Assembly: GCF_023277745.1 (NCBI RefSeq)
Contig: NZ_CP086322.1
Coordinates: forward strand, 806,001 to 870,000
Length of the DNA stretch: 64,000 bases
Origin: Streptomyces halobius
Lineage (GTDB): Bacteria > Actinomycetota > Actinomycetes > Streptomycetales > Streptomycetaceae
Reading direction: 5' to 3'
Shown: positions 27,646-37,209 of the stretch, piece by piece
Layout of the letters: every line of letters begins with the position of its first letter
Position numbering within the stretch: the stretch's first letter is position 1
Translations under genes and position numbers: made by a program
The notes under the pieces: generated by a model
Told to the model about the DNA's origin: nothing
Seen by the model: only the letters and a program-made list of their open reading frames with translations
The model's database searches: none

Positions 27646-27860
27646 GGTGCCGCTCCTTTGCCTTGCCGGTAACCGGGACTCTGTGTGCCTTCGACGCTAG
27701 GCAGGCGTTGTGAAGGAGCCATGAAGCGCCGATGTGGGAGCTCTGTGCCCCGCGCCCGCCGGAATTTCCCGCGCTGCTGGGACGCCAGCACCCCTGACCT
27801 GCCTAAATACGTGGCGCCACCCCTAAATTCACGCCCGTTTAGCGAGACAAGTCCATTTTC

Positions 27861-27885
27861 GTTACCCCTAGGGGGTAGGCGTAAC
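27861..27885 (+). promoter_or_regulatory. CsoR-type operator
   Basis: TACCCCTAGGGGGTA sits inside a longer dyad with GTTAC and GTAAC arms (27861-27885). G/C-tract palindromes with TA edges are typical CsoR-family operators. It lies about 30 bp before the repressor gene, consistent with autoregulation of the repressor-HMA-ATPase operon. Confidence 0.75.
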
Positions 27886-27916
27886 GTCGGGCGTGCAGTC
27901 GATGAGGAGGTACAGC

Positions 27917-28213
27917 ATGGCGAACCGCGAGACCCGGCAGGAGAAACAGTTCATCGGCGCCGAGGTCGCGGACGACGCGGTGGTGCGGCTTGCCAAGATC
28001 TCGGGGCAGGTACAGGGCGTCTCCCGGATGATCCGTGACGGCCGTTACTGCGTCGATGTCCTCGACCAGATCGCCTCGGTGCAGAAAGCGCTGGACGGAG
28101 TGTCCCGCCAGGTGATGCGCAACTACCTGGAGCGGTGCGTCAGCGACGCGATCAAGAGCGATGACCCGCTCGTCTACGACGAGCTCATGAAGGTGCTGTT
28201 CCGGCACCGCTGA
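27917..28213 (+). CDS. CsoR-family metal- or sulfur-sensing repressor
   Basis: 98 residues from ATG 27917 after GAGGAGG. DUF156 helical fold: RLAKISGQVQGVSRMI, GRYCVDVLDQIASVQKAL, then RNYLERCVSDAI. The two conserved Cys are present, but the His of the x-C-H-C copper set (normally in a DHLRHC-like segment) appears to be Tyr here. That resembles CstR-type persulfide sensors or a variant metal sensor. Context (Cu-type ATPase) argues for copper. It is the first gene of the operon. Confidence 0.85.
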   Translation: MANRETRQEKQFIGAEVADDAVVRLAKISGQVQGVSRMIRDGRYCVDVLDQIASVQKALDGVSRQVMRNYLERCVSDAIKSDDPLVYDELMKVLFRHR

Positions 28214-28244
28214 CCCCAGTCGGACGGAAGCGAGGGTGACCAGC

Positions 28245-28487
28245 ATGTCCGATGTGATCACTTTGTCAGTCCCGGGAGTCTCCTGCGGCTGCCGACAGGC
28301 CCTCAAGGGTGCTGTCGGTGCCCTGCCCGGGGTGTCCATCGCACGAGTGGACCTCGCGGCAAGGACAGTGACGGCCGTATACGGGCGGGCCGCAGTCCTG
28401 CCCGGCATTGTGGCCGCGGTCGAGGCCGCCGGGTACCAAATCGCCGGCTACGAGGTCGGCAGCCGAGTCGAGAGGATGGCGTCATGA
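28245..28487 (+). CDS. Heavy-metal-associated (HMA) domain protein
   Basis: 80 residues from ATG 28245; a GTG at 28236 is an alternative. Beta-alpha-beta HMA layout ([42 protein letters not shown]). The usual CxxC is replaced by SCGC (CxC), so binding may involve a different geometry. It overlaps the ATPase gene by 4 bp and probably passes metal to it as a chaperone. Confidence 0.75.
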   Translation: MSDVITLSVPGVSCGCRQALKGAVGALPGVSIARVDLAARTVTAVYGRAAVLPGIVAAVEAAGYQIAGYEVGSRVERMAS

Positions 28488-31009
28488 ACGCGGCGGACAT
28501 CGGGGTTCTCATCGGAGCGGGCGGGCTGATCGCGCTGCTCGCCTGGTACTTCCTGGGGCCGAAGAAGGCACGGCTGGCGGATCTGCGGGGCGGGGTCCAG
28601 GAGATCGGGATCACGGTGAAGGGCGGGTACTCCCCGGATGTCATCCGGGTGCGGCAGGGGGTTCCCGTGCGCCTGGTCTTCGACCGGCGGGAGAGCGGGG
28701 ACTGCACGTCCCGCGTGGTCTTCCCCGACTTCGGCCTCGCCAAGTCGCTGCCCGCGTTCGGCAAGGCCACGGCCGAGTTCGTCCCCGACAAGGCGGGCCG
28801 TTTCGGGTTCGCCTGCGGGATGAACATGGTGCACGGCACGCTGCTCGTCGAGCCCGGCTCCGGGAGCGTGGACGCTGCCCCGTCCGCCGTCGCCGAGGAA
28901 GCACCGGCCGCGCCCACTGCCACGCCGGGTGAGGCCGACACGGAAGACACGGAGGCGACCGAACGCCGTGCCGAGATCAGGGATCTGTCCCGGCGGGTGC
29001 TCCTCGGAGCGGTGCTGTCCGCGCCGGTCGTGCTGGCCGTGATGCTGCATGAGTTCTTCGGCATCGGCGTACCCGATCTGCTCCTCAACCCGTGGTTCCA
29101 GCTCGCGCTCATCACGCCGGTGATGTTCTACACCGGCTGGCCGATCCACCGGACCGGGTGGCTCGCCCTGCGGCACCGCGCCGCCGAGATGAACTCCCTG
29201 ATCACGGTGGGCACTTGTGCGGCGTACGGGTACAGCCTGCTGGTCACCGTGGCGCCGGGCCTGCTCCCCGCGGGGGTGCGTGAGGTCTACTACGAGGCGG
29301 TAGGGGTCATCCTCACCCTGATCCTTCTGGGCCGGCTGTTCGAGGTGAAGGCCAAGGCCGGCACCGGGCAGGCGATCCGCGAGCTGCTGGGCCTGCAGGC
29401 CAAGACCGCCCGCGTCGTACGGGACGGCACCGAGGTGGACGTACCCGTCGAGGAGGTCCGGCCCGGTGACATCGTCGTGGTGCGCCCCGGGGAGAAGGTG
29501 GCCGTGGACGGGCTCATCGTCGACGGCCGCTCCACCCTGGACGAGTCCATGGTGACCGGGGAGTCGATCCCGGTGACCAAGACCGCCGGCGACGAGGTCG
29601 TGGGAGCGACCGTCAACCAGACCGGGGCCTTCCGCCTGAAGGCGACCAAGGTCGGCGCGGACACGATGCTCGCCCAGATCGTCCGGCTGGTGCAGCAGGC
29701 ACAGGCGTCCAAGGCGCCCATCCAGCGGATCGCGGACCTCGTCGCCAGTTACTTCGTCCCCGCGGTGGTCTTCATCGCCATCGCCTCGTTCGCGACGTGG
29801 TTCGTCGTCGGTCCCGCACCGGCCCTGACCCTGGGGCTGGTCGCCGCTGTGGCTGTGCTGATCATCGCCTGCCCGTGCGCGCTCGGCCTGGCCACACCAC
29901 TGTCCATCATGGTCGGCACCGGCAAGGGAGCTCAGGCCGGCGCCCTCATCCGCTCCGCCGAGTCGCTGGAGACCGCCCACCGGCTGAACACGGTCGTGCT
30001 CGACAAGACCGGGACCATCACCAAGGGCCGGCCGGCGCTGACCGATGTCGTCACCGCGGCCGGGTTCTCCGAGGGCGAGGTCCTGCGCCTGGTCGCCTCG
30101 GCCGAGAACTCCTCCGAACACCCCCTGGGCCAGGCGATCGTGAGCGGCGCAGACGACCGCGGAATCCCGCTTGCCGACGTGAGCGAGTTCGACTCGGTCA
30201 CCGGCAAGGGCATCACGGCCACCGTCGACGGGCGCCGCCTGCTGGTCGGGAAGGCCGCCCTCCTCACCGAGGCGGGCATCGACCCCGGTCCCCTTCAGTC
30301 GGACGCGGACCGGCTCTCCGCCGAGGGCAAGACACCGGTGTTCGCGGCGGCGGACGATCAGCTCGCCGGAGTGATCGCGGTCGCCGACACCGTCAAGGAC
30401 GACTCGTCCGCCGCTGTCGCCGGACTGAAGCGCCTGGGCCTTGAGGTCGTGATGATCACAGGCGACAACCGGCGTACCGCCGAAGCCATCGCCCGTGAGG
30501 TCGGCATCCGGCGCGTCCTCGCCGAGGTGCTGCCCGAGCACAAGGCGCGCGAGATCCGGCGTCTGCAGGACGAGGGCAAGCAAGTCGGCATGGTGGGCGA
30601 CGGGATCAACGACGCCCCGGCCCTCGCCCAGGCCGATGTCGGTTTCGCCATCGGCACGGGCACCGACGTGGCCATCGAGGCGTCCGACGTCACTCTCGTC
30701 TCCGGCGCGCTGGGGGGTGTGGTCACCGCGGTGACGCTGAGCCGGGCCACCATGCGCAACATCCGGCAGAACCTGTTCCTGGCCTTCGTCTACAACACCA
30801 TCGGCATCCCGCTGGCGGCCGGTGCCCTCTACCCGTTCACCGGCTGGCTGCTCAGCCCGATCATCGCCGCGGCGGCGATGGCGCTGTCGTCCCTGTCCGT
30901 GGTGGGCAACGCCAACCGGCTGCGCCGGTTCACCCCGGAGAGGCTTCCCGCGGCGCCGGAGCCACCGGCGGCACAGGCCAAGGTCTCGGTGGAGGCGGGC
31001 GCATCATGA
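28484..31009 (+). CDS. P1B-type copper-translocating ATPase with N-terminal cupredoxin domain
   Basis: 841 residues. After one transmembrane helix, residues about 35-125 form a cupredoxin-like domain with ligands in GDCTSRVVF and [11 protein letters not shown] full P1B ATPase follows: eight transmembrane helices, the TGES actuator loop, CPC in [13 protein letters not shown] (Cu/Ag specificity), the phosphorylated DKTGT at about residue 506, the SEHPLG motif and GDGINDAP. It exports Cu(I)/Ag(I) from the cytoplasm. The cupredoxin replaces the usual N-terminal HMA, which is supplied in trans by the preceding gene. It is under the CsoR-type repressor. Confidence 0.92.
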   Translation: MNAADIGVLIGAGGLIALLAWYFLGPKKARLADLRGGVQEIGITVKGGYSPDVIRVRQGVPVRLVFDRRESGDCTSRVVFPDFGLAKSLPAFGKATAEFVPDKAGRFGFACGMNMVHGTLLVEPGSGSVDAAPSAVAEEAPAAPTATPGEADTEDTEATERRAEIRDLSRRVLLGAVLSAPVVLAVMLHEFFGIGVPDLLLNPWFQLALITPVMFYTGWPIHRTGWLALRHRAAEMNSLITVGTCAAYGYSLLVTVAPGLLPAGVREVYYEAVGVILTLILLGRLFEVKAKAGTGQAIRELLGLQAKTARVVRDGTEVDVPVEEVRPGDIVVVRPGEKVAVDGLIVDGRSTLDESMVTGESIPVTKTAGDEVVGATVNQTGAFRLKATKVGADTMLAQIVRLVQQAQASKAPIQRIADLVASYFVPAVVFIAIASFATWFVVGPAPALTLGLVAAVAVLIIACPCALGLATPLSIMVGTGKGAQAGALIRSAESLETAHRLNTVVLDKTGTITKGRPALTDVVTAAGFSEGEVLRLVASAENSSEHPLGQAIVSGADDRGIPLADVSEFDSVTGKGITATVDGRRLLVGKAALLTEAGIDPGPLQSDADRLSAEGKTPVFAAADDQLAGVIAVADTVKDDSSAAVAGLKRLGLEVVMITGDNRRTAEAIAREVGIRRVLAEVLPEHKAREIRRLQDEGKQVGMVGDGINDAPALAQADVGFAIGTGTDVAIEASDVTLVSGALGGVVTAVTLSRATMRNIRQNLFLAFVYNTIGIPLAAGALYPFTGWLLSPIIAAAAMALSSLSVVGNANRLRRFTPERLPAAPEPPAAQAKVSVEAGAS

Positions 31010-31121
31010 AAGAGCGAGCACACGTGGGCGTGGCCGGCCGCGGGACGGCGCCGTGGCGCGCGGGTTACGGATACCAGCCCGTACACGAGCCCGTATTCGC
31101 TCCGAGGAAGAAGGTGGACCC

Positions 31122-31820
31122 GTGACCGGGACCGTGCTGGTCGTCGATGACGAGGCGAAGCTGCGTGCTCTGGTACGCGACTACCTGGAGCGCGACGGCT
31201 ACACCGTGCTGGAGGCCGCAGACGGCCACCGGGCCCTAGACGTGGCGGGCGGCGCCCACCCTGACCTGGTCATCCTTGACCTCGGCCTGCCCGGCCTGGC
31301 CGGGGAAGAGGTGGCCCGGCTGCTGCGCAAGACCAGCGACGTGCCGATCGTGATGCTCACCGCCAAAGCGGGTGAGAACGACCGGGTGATGGGGCTGCGC
31401 CTCGGGGCCGACGACTACGTGGTCAAACCGTTCAGCCCGCGTGAACTGGTCGCCCGGGTCGAGGCGGTGCTGCGCCGGGCCCGCGGAGCCCGCGGCGCGA
31501 CGGAGGAAGCCGTCTCCTATGGAAGCGGCCGAGTGCGGATCGATGCCGAGCGCCGCGAGGTGCAGGCCGACGGTCGGCCGGTGGAGCTCACCCGTACCGA
31601 GTTCGACCTGCTGGCGGCCCTCGCCTCCCGTCCCGGGCGGGCCTGGACCCGTATGGAGCTCGTCGGCAGGGTCCAGGGCCACGCCTTCGAGGCGTACGAG
31701 CGCACCATTGACGTGCATGTGAAGAACCTGCGCCGCAAGCTCGGCGACACCCCGCCCTCATGCGTGGTGGTCACCGTGCCCGGCGTCGGCTACAAACTCG
31801 GGATCGACCGTGATGCGTAA
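31122..31820 (+). CDS. OmpR/PhoB-family response regulator
   Basis: 232 residues from GTG 31122, with GAGGAAGAAGG upstream. Receiver: VLVVDDEAKLRALV, phosphoacceptor Asp in DLVILDLGLPGLAG, Thr/Ala in VMLTAKAG, Lys in DDYVVKPFSPREL. Winged-helix DNA-binding domain: VELTRTEFDLLAALAS, HVKNLRRKLGD and VPGVGYKLG. Its stop lies within the start of the histidine kinase gene, so the two are translated together. It probably controls the copper ATPase island or the membrane protein genes downstream. Confidence 0.93.
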   Translation: MTGTVLVVDDEAKLRALVRDYLERDGYTVLEAADGHRALDVAGGAHPDLVILDLGLPGLAGEEVARLLRKTSDVPIVMLTAKAGENDRVMGLRLGADDYVVKPFSPRELVARVEAVLRRARGARGATEEAVSYGSGRVRIDAERREVQADGRPVELTRTEFDLLAALASRPGRAWTRMELVGRVQGHAFEAYERTIDVHVKNLRRKLGDTPPSCVVVTVPGVGYKLGIDRDA

Positions 31821-33225
31821 TCCGCTGCGTGGTCTGCTGCGCGGCCGCTTCGCCCGCCGCCTCGCCCTGGCCTTCGCCGCCCTGGGCATCGGCACCGCAC
31901 TGCTGACCGCCGTCCTGGTCAACACCGCCTTCAACGCCCGCTTCCAGGACTACCTCGGCGCTCAGCAGCGGGTACAGCAGCAGCAGCTCGTCGGCTGGTT
32001 CGCGGCCGACTACACCCGGGAGAAAGGCTGGAACCCCAAGACGCTCAACCAGCTCGCACCGACGGTGACCATGACCGGCTCGGAGGTGGAGCTGCTCGAC
32101 CCCGCAGGCAGCCGGGTGTGGTCGCTCGCCGACGCCGACGTGGACGCGGCCATGCTGGCCATGCACCGGCAGATGATGCGGACCGGCGACCTGGGCCCGC
32201 CCCGCAGCCTGCCCGTCACCGTGGACGGCCGGCACGTCGGCACCCTCCAGGTCCGCGTCCCCCAGGGGGTGATCCCCGCCGTCGACAAGGACTTCCAGGC
32301 ATCGGTCAATCAGATGCTCATCGCCGGAGCCCTCACCGCGGGCCTGGTGGCGCTCGCCGTCGGTGTGTTCACCGCCCGCCGCGCCACCGCCCCCATCGCC
32401 GAACTCACCCGCGCCGCCAAGGACTTGGCCGCCGGGCAACGCGACCGGCGGGTGACCACCGTCCCCGACAACGAGATCGGCCAACTGGCCACCGCCTTCA
32501 ACACCATGGCCGACCGGGTCGAGAAGGAGGACGAACTCCGCCGCCTGTTCGCCTCCGATGTCGCGCACGAACTGCGCACCCCACTGGCCGTCGTACGCAG
32601 CGAACTCGAAGCCGTCCAGGATGGCATCCGCGAGCCCACCCCGAAGGTCATCGCCTCCCTGCACGACGAGACGCTGCGCCTGGGCCGGCTCATCGCCGAT
32701 CTGGAGACCCTCGCCTCCGCCGACGCCGCCGCCTTCACCCTCGAACGCACGCCCCTCTCGCTGACCGCCCTCGTACGCGACACCGTCGACGGCCTCACCG
32801 GCCGGTTCACCGAGGCCGGCATCGCACTGCGCACCGACCTCGCCGAGGTGAGCGTCGACGGCGACGCGGTACGGCTGCGGCAGATCGTCACCAACCAGCT
32901 CACCAACGCCCTGAAGTTCGTCCCCCGAGGCGGCGCCGTCACCGTCACCCTCCACGAGGAGGACGGCTGGGCCGAACTGCGCGTGGCCGACACCGGCCCG
33001 GGAATCCCGCCCGAGGACCTCCCCCATATCTTCGACCGCTTCTTCCGCAGCCGCACCGCCCGCGCCGACGGCTCCGGCATCGGCCTCGCCGTCGCCGCCG
33101 AACTCACGGCCGCCCACGACGGCACCCTCACCGCCGACAGCACCCCCGGCCACGGCACCACCTTCACCACCCGCCTGCCGACCGAGTCGGCCGGAGGGCG
33201 GAAGCGCACGATCCGCGGCCAGTGA
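31813..33225 (+). CDS. Sensor histidine kinase (HAMP, HisKA, HATPase)
   Basis: 470 residues from ATG 31813 (GTG 31810 also possible). Transmembrane helices at about 20-40 and 170-190 bracket an extracytoplasmic sensor of about 130 residues containing a Met/His stretch (AAMLAMHRQMMRTGD) that could touch metal. HAMP follows (RRATAPIAELTRAAKDLAAG), then the phosphoacceptor His in SDVAHELRTPLAVVRSELE, N-box VTNQLTNALKF and G-boxes DTGPGIPPEDLPHIF and GSGIGLAVAA. It pairs with the overlapping regulator gene. The signal is unknown; Cu/Ag is inferred from context. Confidence 0.93.
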   Translation: MRNPLRGLLRGRFARRLALAFAALGIGTALLTAVLVNTAFNARFQDYLGAQQRVQQQQLVGWFAADYTREKGWNPKTLNQLAPTVTMTGSEVELLDPAGSRVWSLADADVDAAMLAMHRQMMRTGDLGPPRSLPVTVDGRHVGTLQVRVPQGVIPAVDKDFQASVNQMLIAGALTAGLVALAVGVFTARRATAPIAELTRAAKDLAAGQRDRRVTTVPDNEIGQLATAFNTMADRVEKEDELRRLFASDVAHELRTPLAVVRSELEAVQDGIREPTPKVIASLHDETLRLGRLIADLETLASADAAAFTLERTPLSLTALVRDTVDGLTGRFTEAGIALRTDLAEVSVDGDAVRLRQIVTNQLTNALKFVPRGGAVTVTLHEEDGWAELRVADTGPGIPPEDLPHIFDRFFRSRTARADGSGIGLAVAAELTAAHDGTLTADSTPGHGTTFTTRLPTESAGGRKRTIRGQ

Positions 33226-33545
33226 TACCGGGGCGCCCGTCGTCACACCGCCCAGCGTGCCGGAAGGCAGATGCGGCACCGCCGCGGCAAAGATAATCCT
33301 GACGGCACTCCGCCCTCGGCGGATCAGGATTCCCGCGCGGACTGCATTCGTACCGGCGGCAGTTCAGAGCACGGCGCGGCCCCGCTTCGGGGGCTCCAGC
33401 GCGACCACGCCCTGCCAGGGGTGGTTCGTAGCGGGTTCAGCCTCAGCCTGCACGTCCCCATGCACCCTCCGTGCCACCCTGCGCCAGGATGCGCGCCCGC
33501 CGAACCGGGCATCGTCCTGGCATCGGCGCGCTCCGAGGGGGACCC
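33226..33545. other. Intergenic with a strong hairpin
   Basis: No gene. AATCCTGA...TCCGCC and GGCGGATCAGGATT (33295-33331) form a long stem-loop, the probable terminator of the two-component operon. Confidence 0.5.
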
Positions 33546-34151
33546 ATGCACGGACCACCGCTGGTCGGATGGTTACTGGTCGCCCTTGCCGCGGGCACGG
33601 CAGCTCTGTGCCTGTTGCGCGCACGAGCCGGCGACAGCACCGGGTGGTGCGCACGGCGCACCGCCGGCGCCGAGGCCGTGCATAGCCTCGGCATGGCGCT
33701 GATGGCAGTGCCCGTGGCCATGCCCGGCCAAGGCACCTGGAAGGTGCCGCTACTCATCGCGCTCTACAGCGCACTGATACTGCGCACGCTGCTCTTCGCG
33801 CATGGCGAATGCCACCGCGCCCATCACACCGTCGAAGCAGCCGCGATGCTCTACATGGCAGCCGCCATGACGACCGCCCCGGGCCCCATGGACACGGGTT
33901 CGATGGCGGGCATAGACCACGGCACGATGGGGGTGCCGGCTGTAAACACCCTGCTGCTGGGCTACTTCGCCATCTACATGCTGTGGGCGGGCGCGCGGAT
34001 CACTACTGTGCCGCCGGTCAACGCGGCAGGAGCCGGGTCGGCCGACGCGGTCGGCACCACCTTTCCAACCATGATGCACGCGCCGGAAGTAGGCAACGCA
34101 TGCCGCGTGTCCCTCGCTGTCGCCATGTTCGTCATGACGCTGATGATGTGA
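33546..34151 (+). CDS. DUF5134-like Met/His-rich membrane protein
   Basis: 201 residues from ATG 33546, preceded by GAGGGGG. Five to six hydrophobic helices. The central part is rich in Met, His and Gly: FAHGECHRAHHTVEAAAMLY and TGSMAGIDHGTMGVP, a composition often seen in copper-handling membrane proteins. It resembles actinobacterial DUF5134 proteins. It follows the two-component genes on the same strand and is probably part of the copper island. Confidence 0.7.
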   Translation: MHGPPLVGWLLVALAAGTAALCLLRARAGDSTGWCARRTAGAEAVHSLGMALMAVPVAMPGQGTWKVPLLIALYSALILRTLLFAHGECHRAHHTVEAAAMLYMAAAMTTAPGPMDTGSMAGIDHGTMGVPAVNTLLLGYFAIYMLWAGARITTVPPVNAAGAGSADAVGTTFPTMMHAPEVGNACRVSLAVAMFVMTLMM

Positions 34152-34162
34152 GCTGGACGCAT

Positions 34163-34290
34163 GAGCGGCGGCCGTACATCCCGGCTGTAGGCCCAGCAGC
34201 TTCTTCACGGCCTGACTGCTGCGGGCCTCGACCAGCAGCGACAACAACTCGGAGAAGACGTGGTAGTTCGCCACCAGCACCGGCACGGCG
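34163..34290 (-). pseudogene. Fragment of a P-type metal ATPase
   Basis: The minus-strand frame VANYHVFSELLSLLVEARSS QAVKKLLGLQP resembles the stretch [20 protein letters not shown] of the intact ATPase at 28484. Only about 35 codons are recognisable and no other ATPase motif is nearby. It is a fossil left by rearrangement. Confidence 0.45.
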
Positions 34291-34521
34291 AAGGACGCCG
34301 CCCTCGATCCTCGACCTGCAGCGCAACGGCGCGCAGCCTACGGCCGGGTCACGCAGATGCTCGACGCCCATATCGACCAGATCGACCGCACAATGGCCGA
34401 GCTGCGCCGGCTGCGCCACGTCCTCGTCACTGCCCGCCGCACCGCTGCCGAGGCCCGCCGGGCCGGTGGCGACGCTGTCGTCTGCCGCATCATCGAGAAC
34501 AACCCCGAAGTCGACCGATGA
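34290..34521 (+). pseudogene. Fragment of a MerR-family regulator
   Basis: SILDLQRNGAQP in one frame and YGRVTQMLDAHIDQIDRTMA plus ELRRLRHVLVTARR in another together give the effector-side C-terminal helix of a MerR-type regulator. The DNA-binding half is missing and a frameshift separates the pieces. It lies next to the ATPase fossil and just before merB. Confidence 0.45.
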
Positions 34522-34569
34522 ACACGGCGTACCGGGCGGAGCCGAGGGAGCGGGATCGGCGGCCGTGGT

Positions 34570-35217
34570 TCAGCAGCAGTCGGGCGGGGCGTTACCGGTG
34601 AGGAGAGTCTCGGTGAGGGGGCGGCCGAGCTCGTAGGCGTCGGCGACGGGCAGGACGGTGGCGCCGGGGTGCTCCTCCAGCCAACCGCTCGCTGCGTCGG
34701 GGGTGGCGAAGAAGTGGACCTGGTTGCAGAACGCGGTGCGGATGGAGGCGGGGGCGTCGGGGGTGACGAGGGAGACGACGGCGGTGGCGGGCTCGACGCT
34801 GGTGAGGCGGTCGGGGGCCACGGTGAGCCTGACGGGCCGGCCGGTGGCATGGCAGGGGGAGGTGACGCGGGCGATGCGGCCGAGGACGACAGGGAAGACG
34901 AGGGTGTCCAGCGCGCACCAGGTGTACAGCTGAATGCCGTCGACTTCGAAGCGGTGTGGGGTGGGGTTGAGGGTGAGGCCGCTGCCGGTGATGCGGCCGT
35001 GGCGGTCGTATTCGGTGTCGGGGTTGGCGGCGAGGGCTTCGCGTACCTGGTCGGTGGTGCGGCCGGTGGCCTGGGCCAGCTGTTGGGCGGTCACGGGCTC
35101 GCCCCGGGCGATCAGTTGTAGCAGGGGGCGCCACAGCCAGGGGCGGGCGCTGGCGGCTCCGCCGCCGTTGAAAGCGGCGCTCAGCCGGGTGGCCAGCTGC
35201 CGGTTCTGGGAGTCCAT
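34570..35217 (-). CDS. merB: Organomercurial lyase
   Basis: 215 residues. Alkylmercury lyase signature: a helical N-terminal domain, then YTWCALDTLVFPVVLGRIA (catalytic Cys), TSPCHATGRPVRLTV and FCNQVHFFA (second catalytic Cys). It cleaves C-Hg bonds to release Hg(II) for MerA, whose gene lies just upstream in the same leftward operon with about 25 bp between them. The protein ends in a Cys pair (DCC) that may hand Hg(II) on. The frame is intact. Confidence 0.95.
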   Translation of the reverse strand: MDSQNRQLATRLSAAFNGGGAASARPWLWRPLLQLIARGEPVTAQQLAQATGRTTDQVREALAANPDTEYDRHGRITGSGLTLNPTPHRFEVDGIQLYTWCALDTLVFPVVLGRIARVTSPCHATGRPVRLTVAPDRLTSVEPATAVVSLVTPDAPASIRTAFCNQVHFFATPDAASGWLEEHPGATVLPVADAYELGRPLTETLLTGNAPPDCC

Positions 35218-35242
35218 CGACGGGTCCTTCCGAGAGGGGGGC

Positions 35243-36679
35243 TCAGCCGGCGCAGCAGGAGAGCGTGGCGACGTCGGAGGTGAAGGTCTGGGCGGCCAGC
35301 TTGAGGCCCTCGGACATCGTCAGGTACGGCGCCCAGGTGTGGGCGAGCTGCTCGACGGTCATGCCGGCGCTGATCGCGTAGACGGCGGCGGTGATCTCTC
35401 CGGCGCCCTCGGCGAGGACGTGGGCGCCGAGGAGGCGGCCGGTGCCCTGTTCGGCGATGAGTTTGACCAAGCCGTGGGTGTTCCGGTTGGCCAGGGCGCG
35501 GGGCACGTAGGACAGGGGCAGGGTGCGGCACTGGCAGGCGAGGCCCTGTTCGGCCGCCTGGGCGTCGGTCAGTCCGACGGAGGCGAGGGCGGGGCTGGTG
35601 AAGGTGACCCGGGGCAGGGCGGTGTAGTCCAGGGTGCGGCCGGTGTCGTCGAGGGCGTTGTCGGCGACGAGAGTGCCCTGGGCGGCGGCGACGTACACGA
35701 ACTGCGGTCCTCCAACCACGTCTCCCGCGGCCCAGATGCGGGGGTGGGTGGTGCGCAGCCGGTCGTCCACGAGGACCTCACCCCGCTCGCCGGTCTTCAC
35801 CGCCACCGCCTCCAGGCCGAGCGCGGCGGTGTTGGGGCGCCGTCCAGTGGCGATCAGGAGCTGTTCGGCGCGCAGCTCGGTCGTCTCGCCGCTGCGGGTG
35901 CGTACGACAGCGGCCTTGGCGCTCTCGTCGGTGCGGACGGCGATGAGAGCGGCGCCGGTGTGCACGGTGATGCCTTCGGCAGTGAAGGCGTCCTCGAGTG
36001 CGGCGGAGATCTCCGGCTCCTCGAAGGGGCCGAGGCGGTCCAGGGCTTCGACGACGGTGACCTTCGTGCCGAGGCGGGCGAAGAGCTGGGCCTGTTCCAG
36101 GCCGACCGCGTTGCCGCCGACCACGATCAGCGACTCGGGCAGGTGGGTGAGTTCCATGGCGGTGGTGGAGGTCAGGTATCCGGCCTCGTCCAGGCCGTCG
36201 ACGGGTGGGATGGCCGGGGAGGATCCAGTGGCGATCAGGTAGTGGGCTGCCTCGATCCGGCGGACGCCGCCATCGTTGAGTGTGACCTGAAGGGCCGGGG
36301 CATCAGCGCTACCGGTGAAGGCGGCGCCGCCGTGGACGATCTCCCAGCCGTAGTCGGCGGCGAGGTCGGTGTACTTTTCCGCGCGCAGCTGGGCGACCAA
36401 GGCGTCCTTGCCGCCGATCAGGTCGCCGAAGGCGACGGGGAGGCCGGCCGGTTCCAGGCCGGGGAAACGGCCGGCCGCACTGGCGCCGTGGCGGGCCTCG
36501 GCGGCGGCCAGCAGCGCCTTGGAGGGGATGCAGCCGACGTTCACACAGGTTCCGCCGGGGGTGCCGCGTTCGATCACCACCACGTTTCTGCCCTTGGTGC
36601 GGGCGGCGATGGCGGCGGCGAAGGCAGCCGAGCCGGAGCCGATGATCGCCAGGTCGAAGCCGGATCCCGTCGTGTCCAT
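35243..36679 (-). CDS. merA: Mercuric reductase
   Basis: 478 residues. FAD-binding IIGSGSAAFAAAIAA, redox-active GTCVNVGCIPSKALL, NADPH-binding VVGGNAVGLEQAQLFARLG, ATGRRPNT, WAAGDV, and the C-terminal dimer domain ending in SCCAG, the Cys pair that receives Hg(II). No N-terminal MerP-like HMA domain is present, as in Streptomyces enzymes. It reduces Hg(II) to volatile Hg(0) in the cytoplasm. It is divergent from the ArsR-type regulator and translated before merB. Confidence 0.97.
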   Translation of the reverse strand: MDTTGSGFDLAIIGSGSAAFAAAIAARTKGRNVVVIERGTPGGTCVNVGCIPSKALLAAAEARHGASAAGRFPGLEPAGLPVAFGDLIGGKDALVAQLRAEKYTDLAADYGWEIVHGGAAFTGSADAPALQVTLNDGGVRRIEAAHYLIATGSSPAIPPVDGLDEAGYLTSTTAMELTHLPESLIVVGGNAVGLEQAQLFARLGTKVTVVEALDRLGPFEEPEISAALEDAFTAEGITVHTGAALIAVRTDESAKAAVVRTRSGETTELRAEQLLIATGRRPNTAALGLEAVAVKTGERGEVLVDDRLRTTHPRIWAAGDVVGGPQFVYVAAAQGTLVADNALDDTGRTLDYTALPRVTFTSPALASVGLTDAQAAEQGLACQCRTLPLSYVPRALANRNTHGLVKLIAEQGTGRLLGAHVLAEGAGEITAAVYAISAGMTVEQLAHTWAPYLTMSEGLKLAAQTFTSDVATLSCCAG

Positions 36680-36801
36680 AGGGGTGCCTCCTCGTGCGGC
36701 CGGGGTTTCCCCGACACTCTTGCTATGTGGATTGCCGAATAGGTCGACTCCACCATACTATGCGGGCAGGCGAATAATTCCTGTTGGAGGAGGTGCCCGC
36801 C
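36680..36801. promoter_or_regulatory. Divergent mer promoter/operator region
   Basis: A 122-bp gap between merA and the ArsR-type regulator. Two related AT-rich blocks, GGATTGCCGAATAGG and GGGCAGGCGAATAATT, are candidate regulator-binding sites or overlapping promoters. This arrangement matches described Streptomyces mer loci, where one repressor controls both directions. Confidence 0.55.
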
Positions 36802-37194
36802 ATGAGTGATCCGTCCCTGCTGCCCACTGCTGCCGCGCCGGCCCCTGCCGCCCTGGGCGAGCAGGGTGGGTGTGAGCACGCCGACACCGTGGCGCGGTTC
36901 TTCCGTGCCCTGTCGGACCCGACCCGGCTGAAGCTGCTGGAGTTCATCCTGCGCGGCGAGCGCACCAGTGCCGAGTGCGTCGAGCACGCCGGCATCTCCC
37001 AGCCGCGGGTGTCGGTGCACCTGTCCTGTCTGGCCGACTGCGGCTATGTGGTCGCCCGACGCGACGGCCGCAAGCTGCGCTACTCGGTCGGCGACCCGAG
37101 GGTGGCGGACCTGGTGGTACTGGCCCGCTCACTGGCCGCGGACAACACCGCCGCCCTGAAGTGCTGTCCGAGAATCCCGGACTCCCAGGAGTGA
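36802..37194 (+). CDS. ArsR/SmtB-family regulator of the mer operons
   Basis: 130 residues from ATG 36802 after GGAGGAGG. Winged helix: FFRALSDPTRLKLLEFIL, SAECVEHAGISQPRVSVHLS (recognition helix), YVVARRDGRKLRYSVGD. Several Cys (GGCEHAD near residue 27, AECVEH, LSCLADCG, LKCCPR at the end) could bind Hg(II). It is the likely mer repressor; streptomycete mer repressors are of this family and not the MerR family. First gene of the rightward operon. Confidence 0.88.
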   Translation: MSDPSLLPTAAAPAPAALGEQGGCEHADTVARFFRALSDPTRLKLLEFILRGERTSAECVEHAGISQPRVSVHLSCLADCGYVVARRDGRKLRYSVGDPRVADLVVLARSLAADNTAALKCCPRIPDSQE

Positions 37195-37209
37195 GCGCGA
37201 AGCGAGGCC

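Noticed and set aside
28448..30583. A 711-codon minus-strand frame opposite the copper ATPase
   Set aside because: Shadow; the plus strand has all P1B-ATPase motifs.
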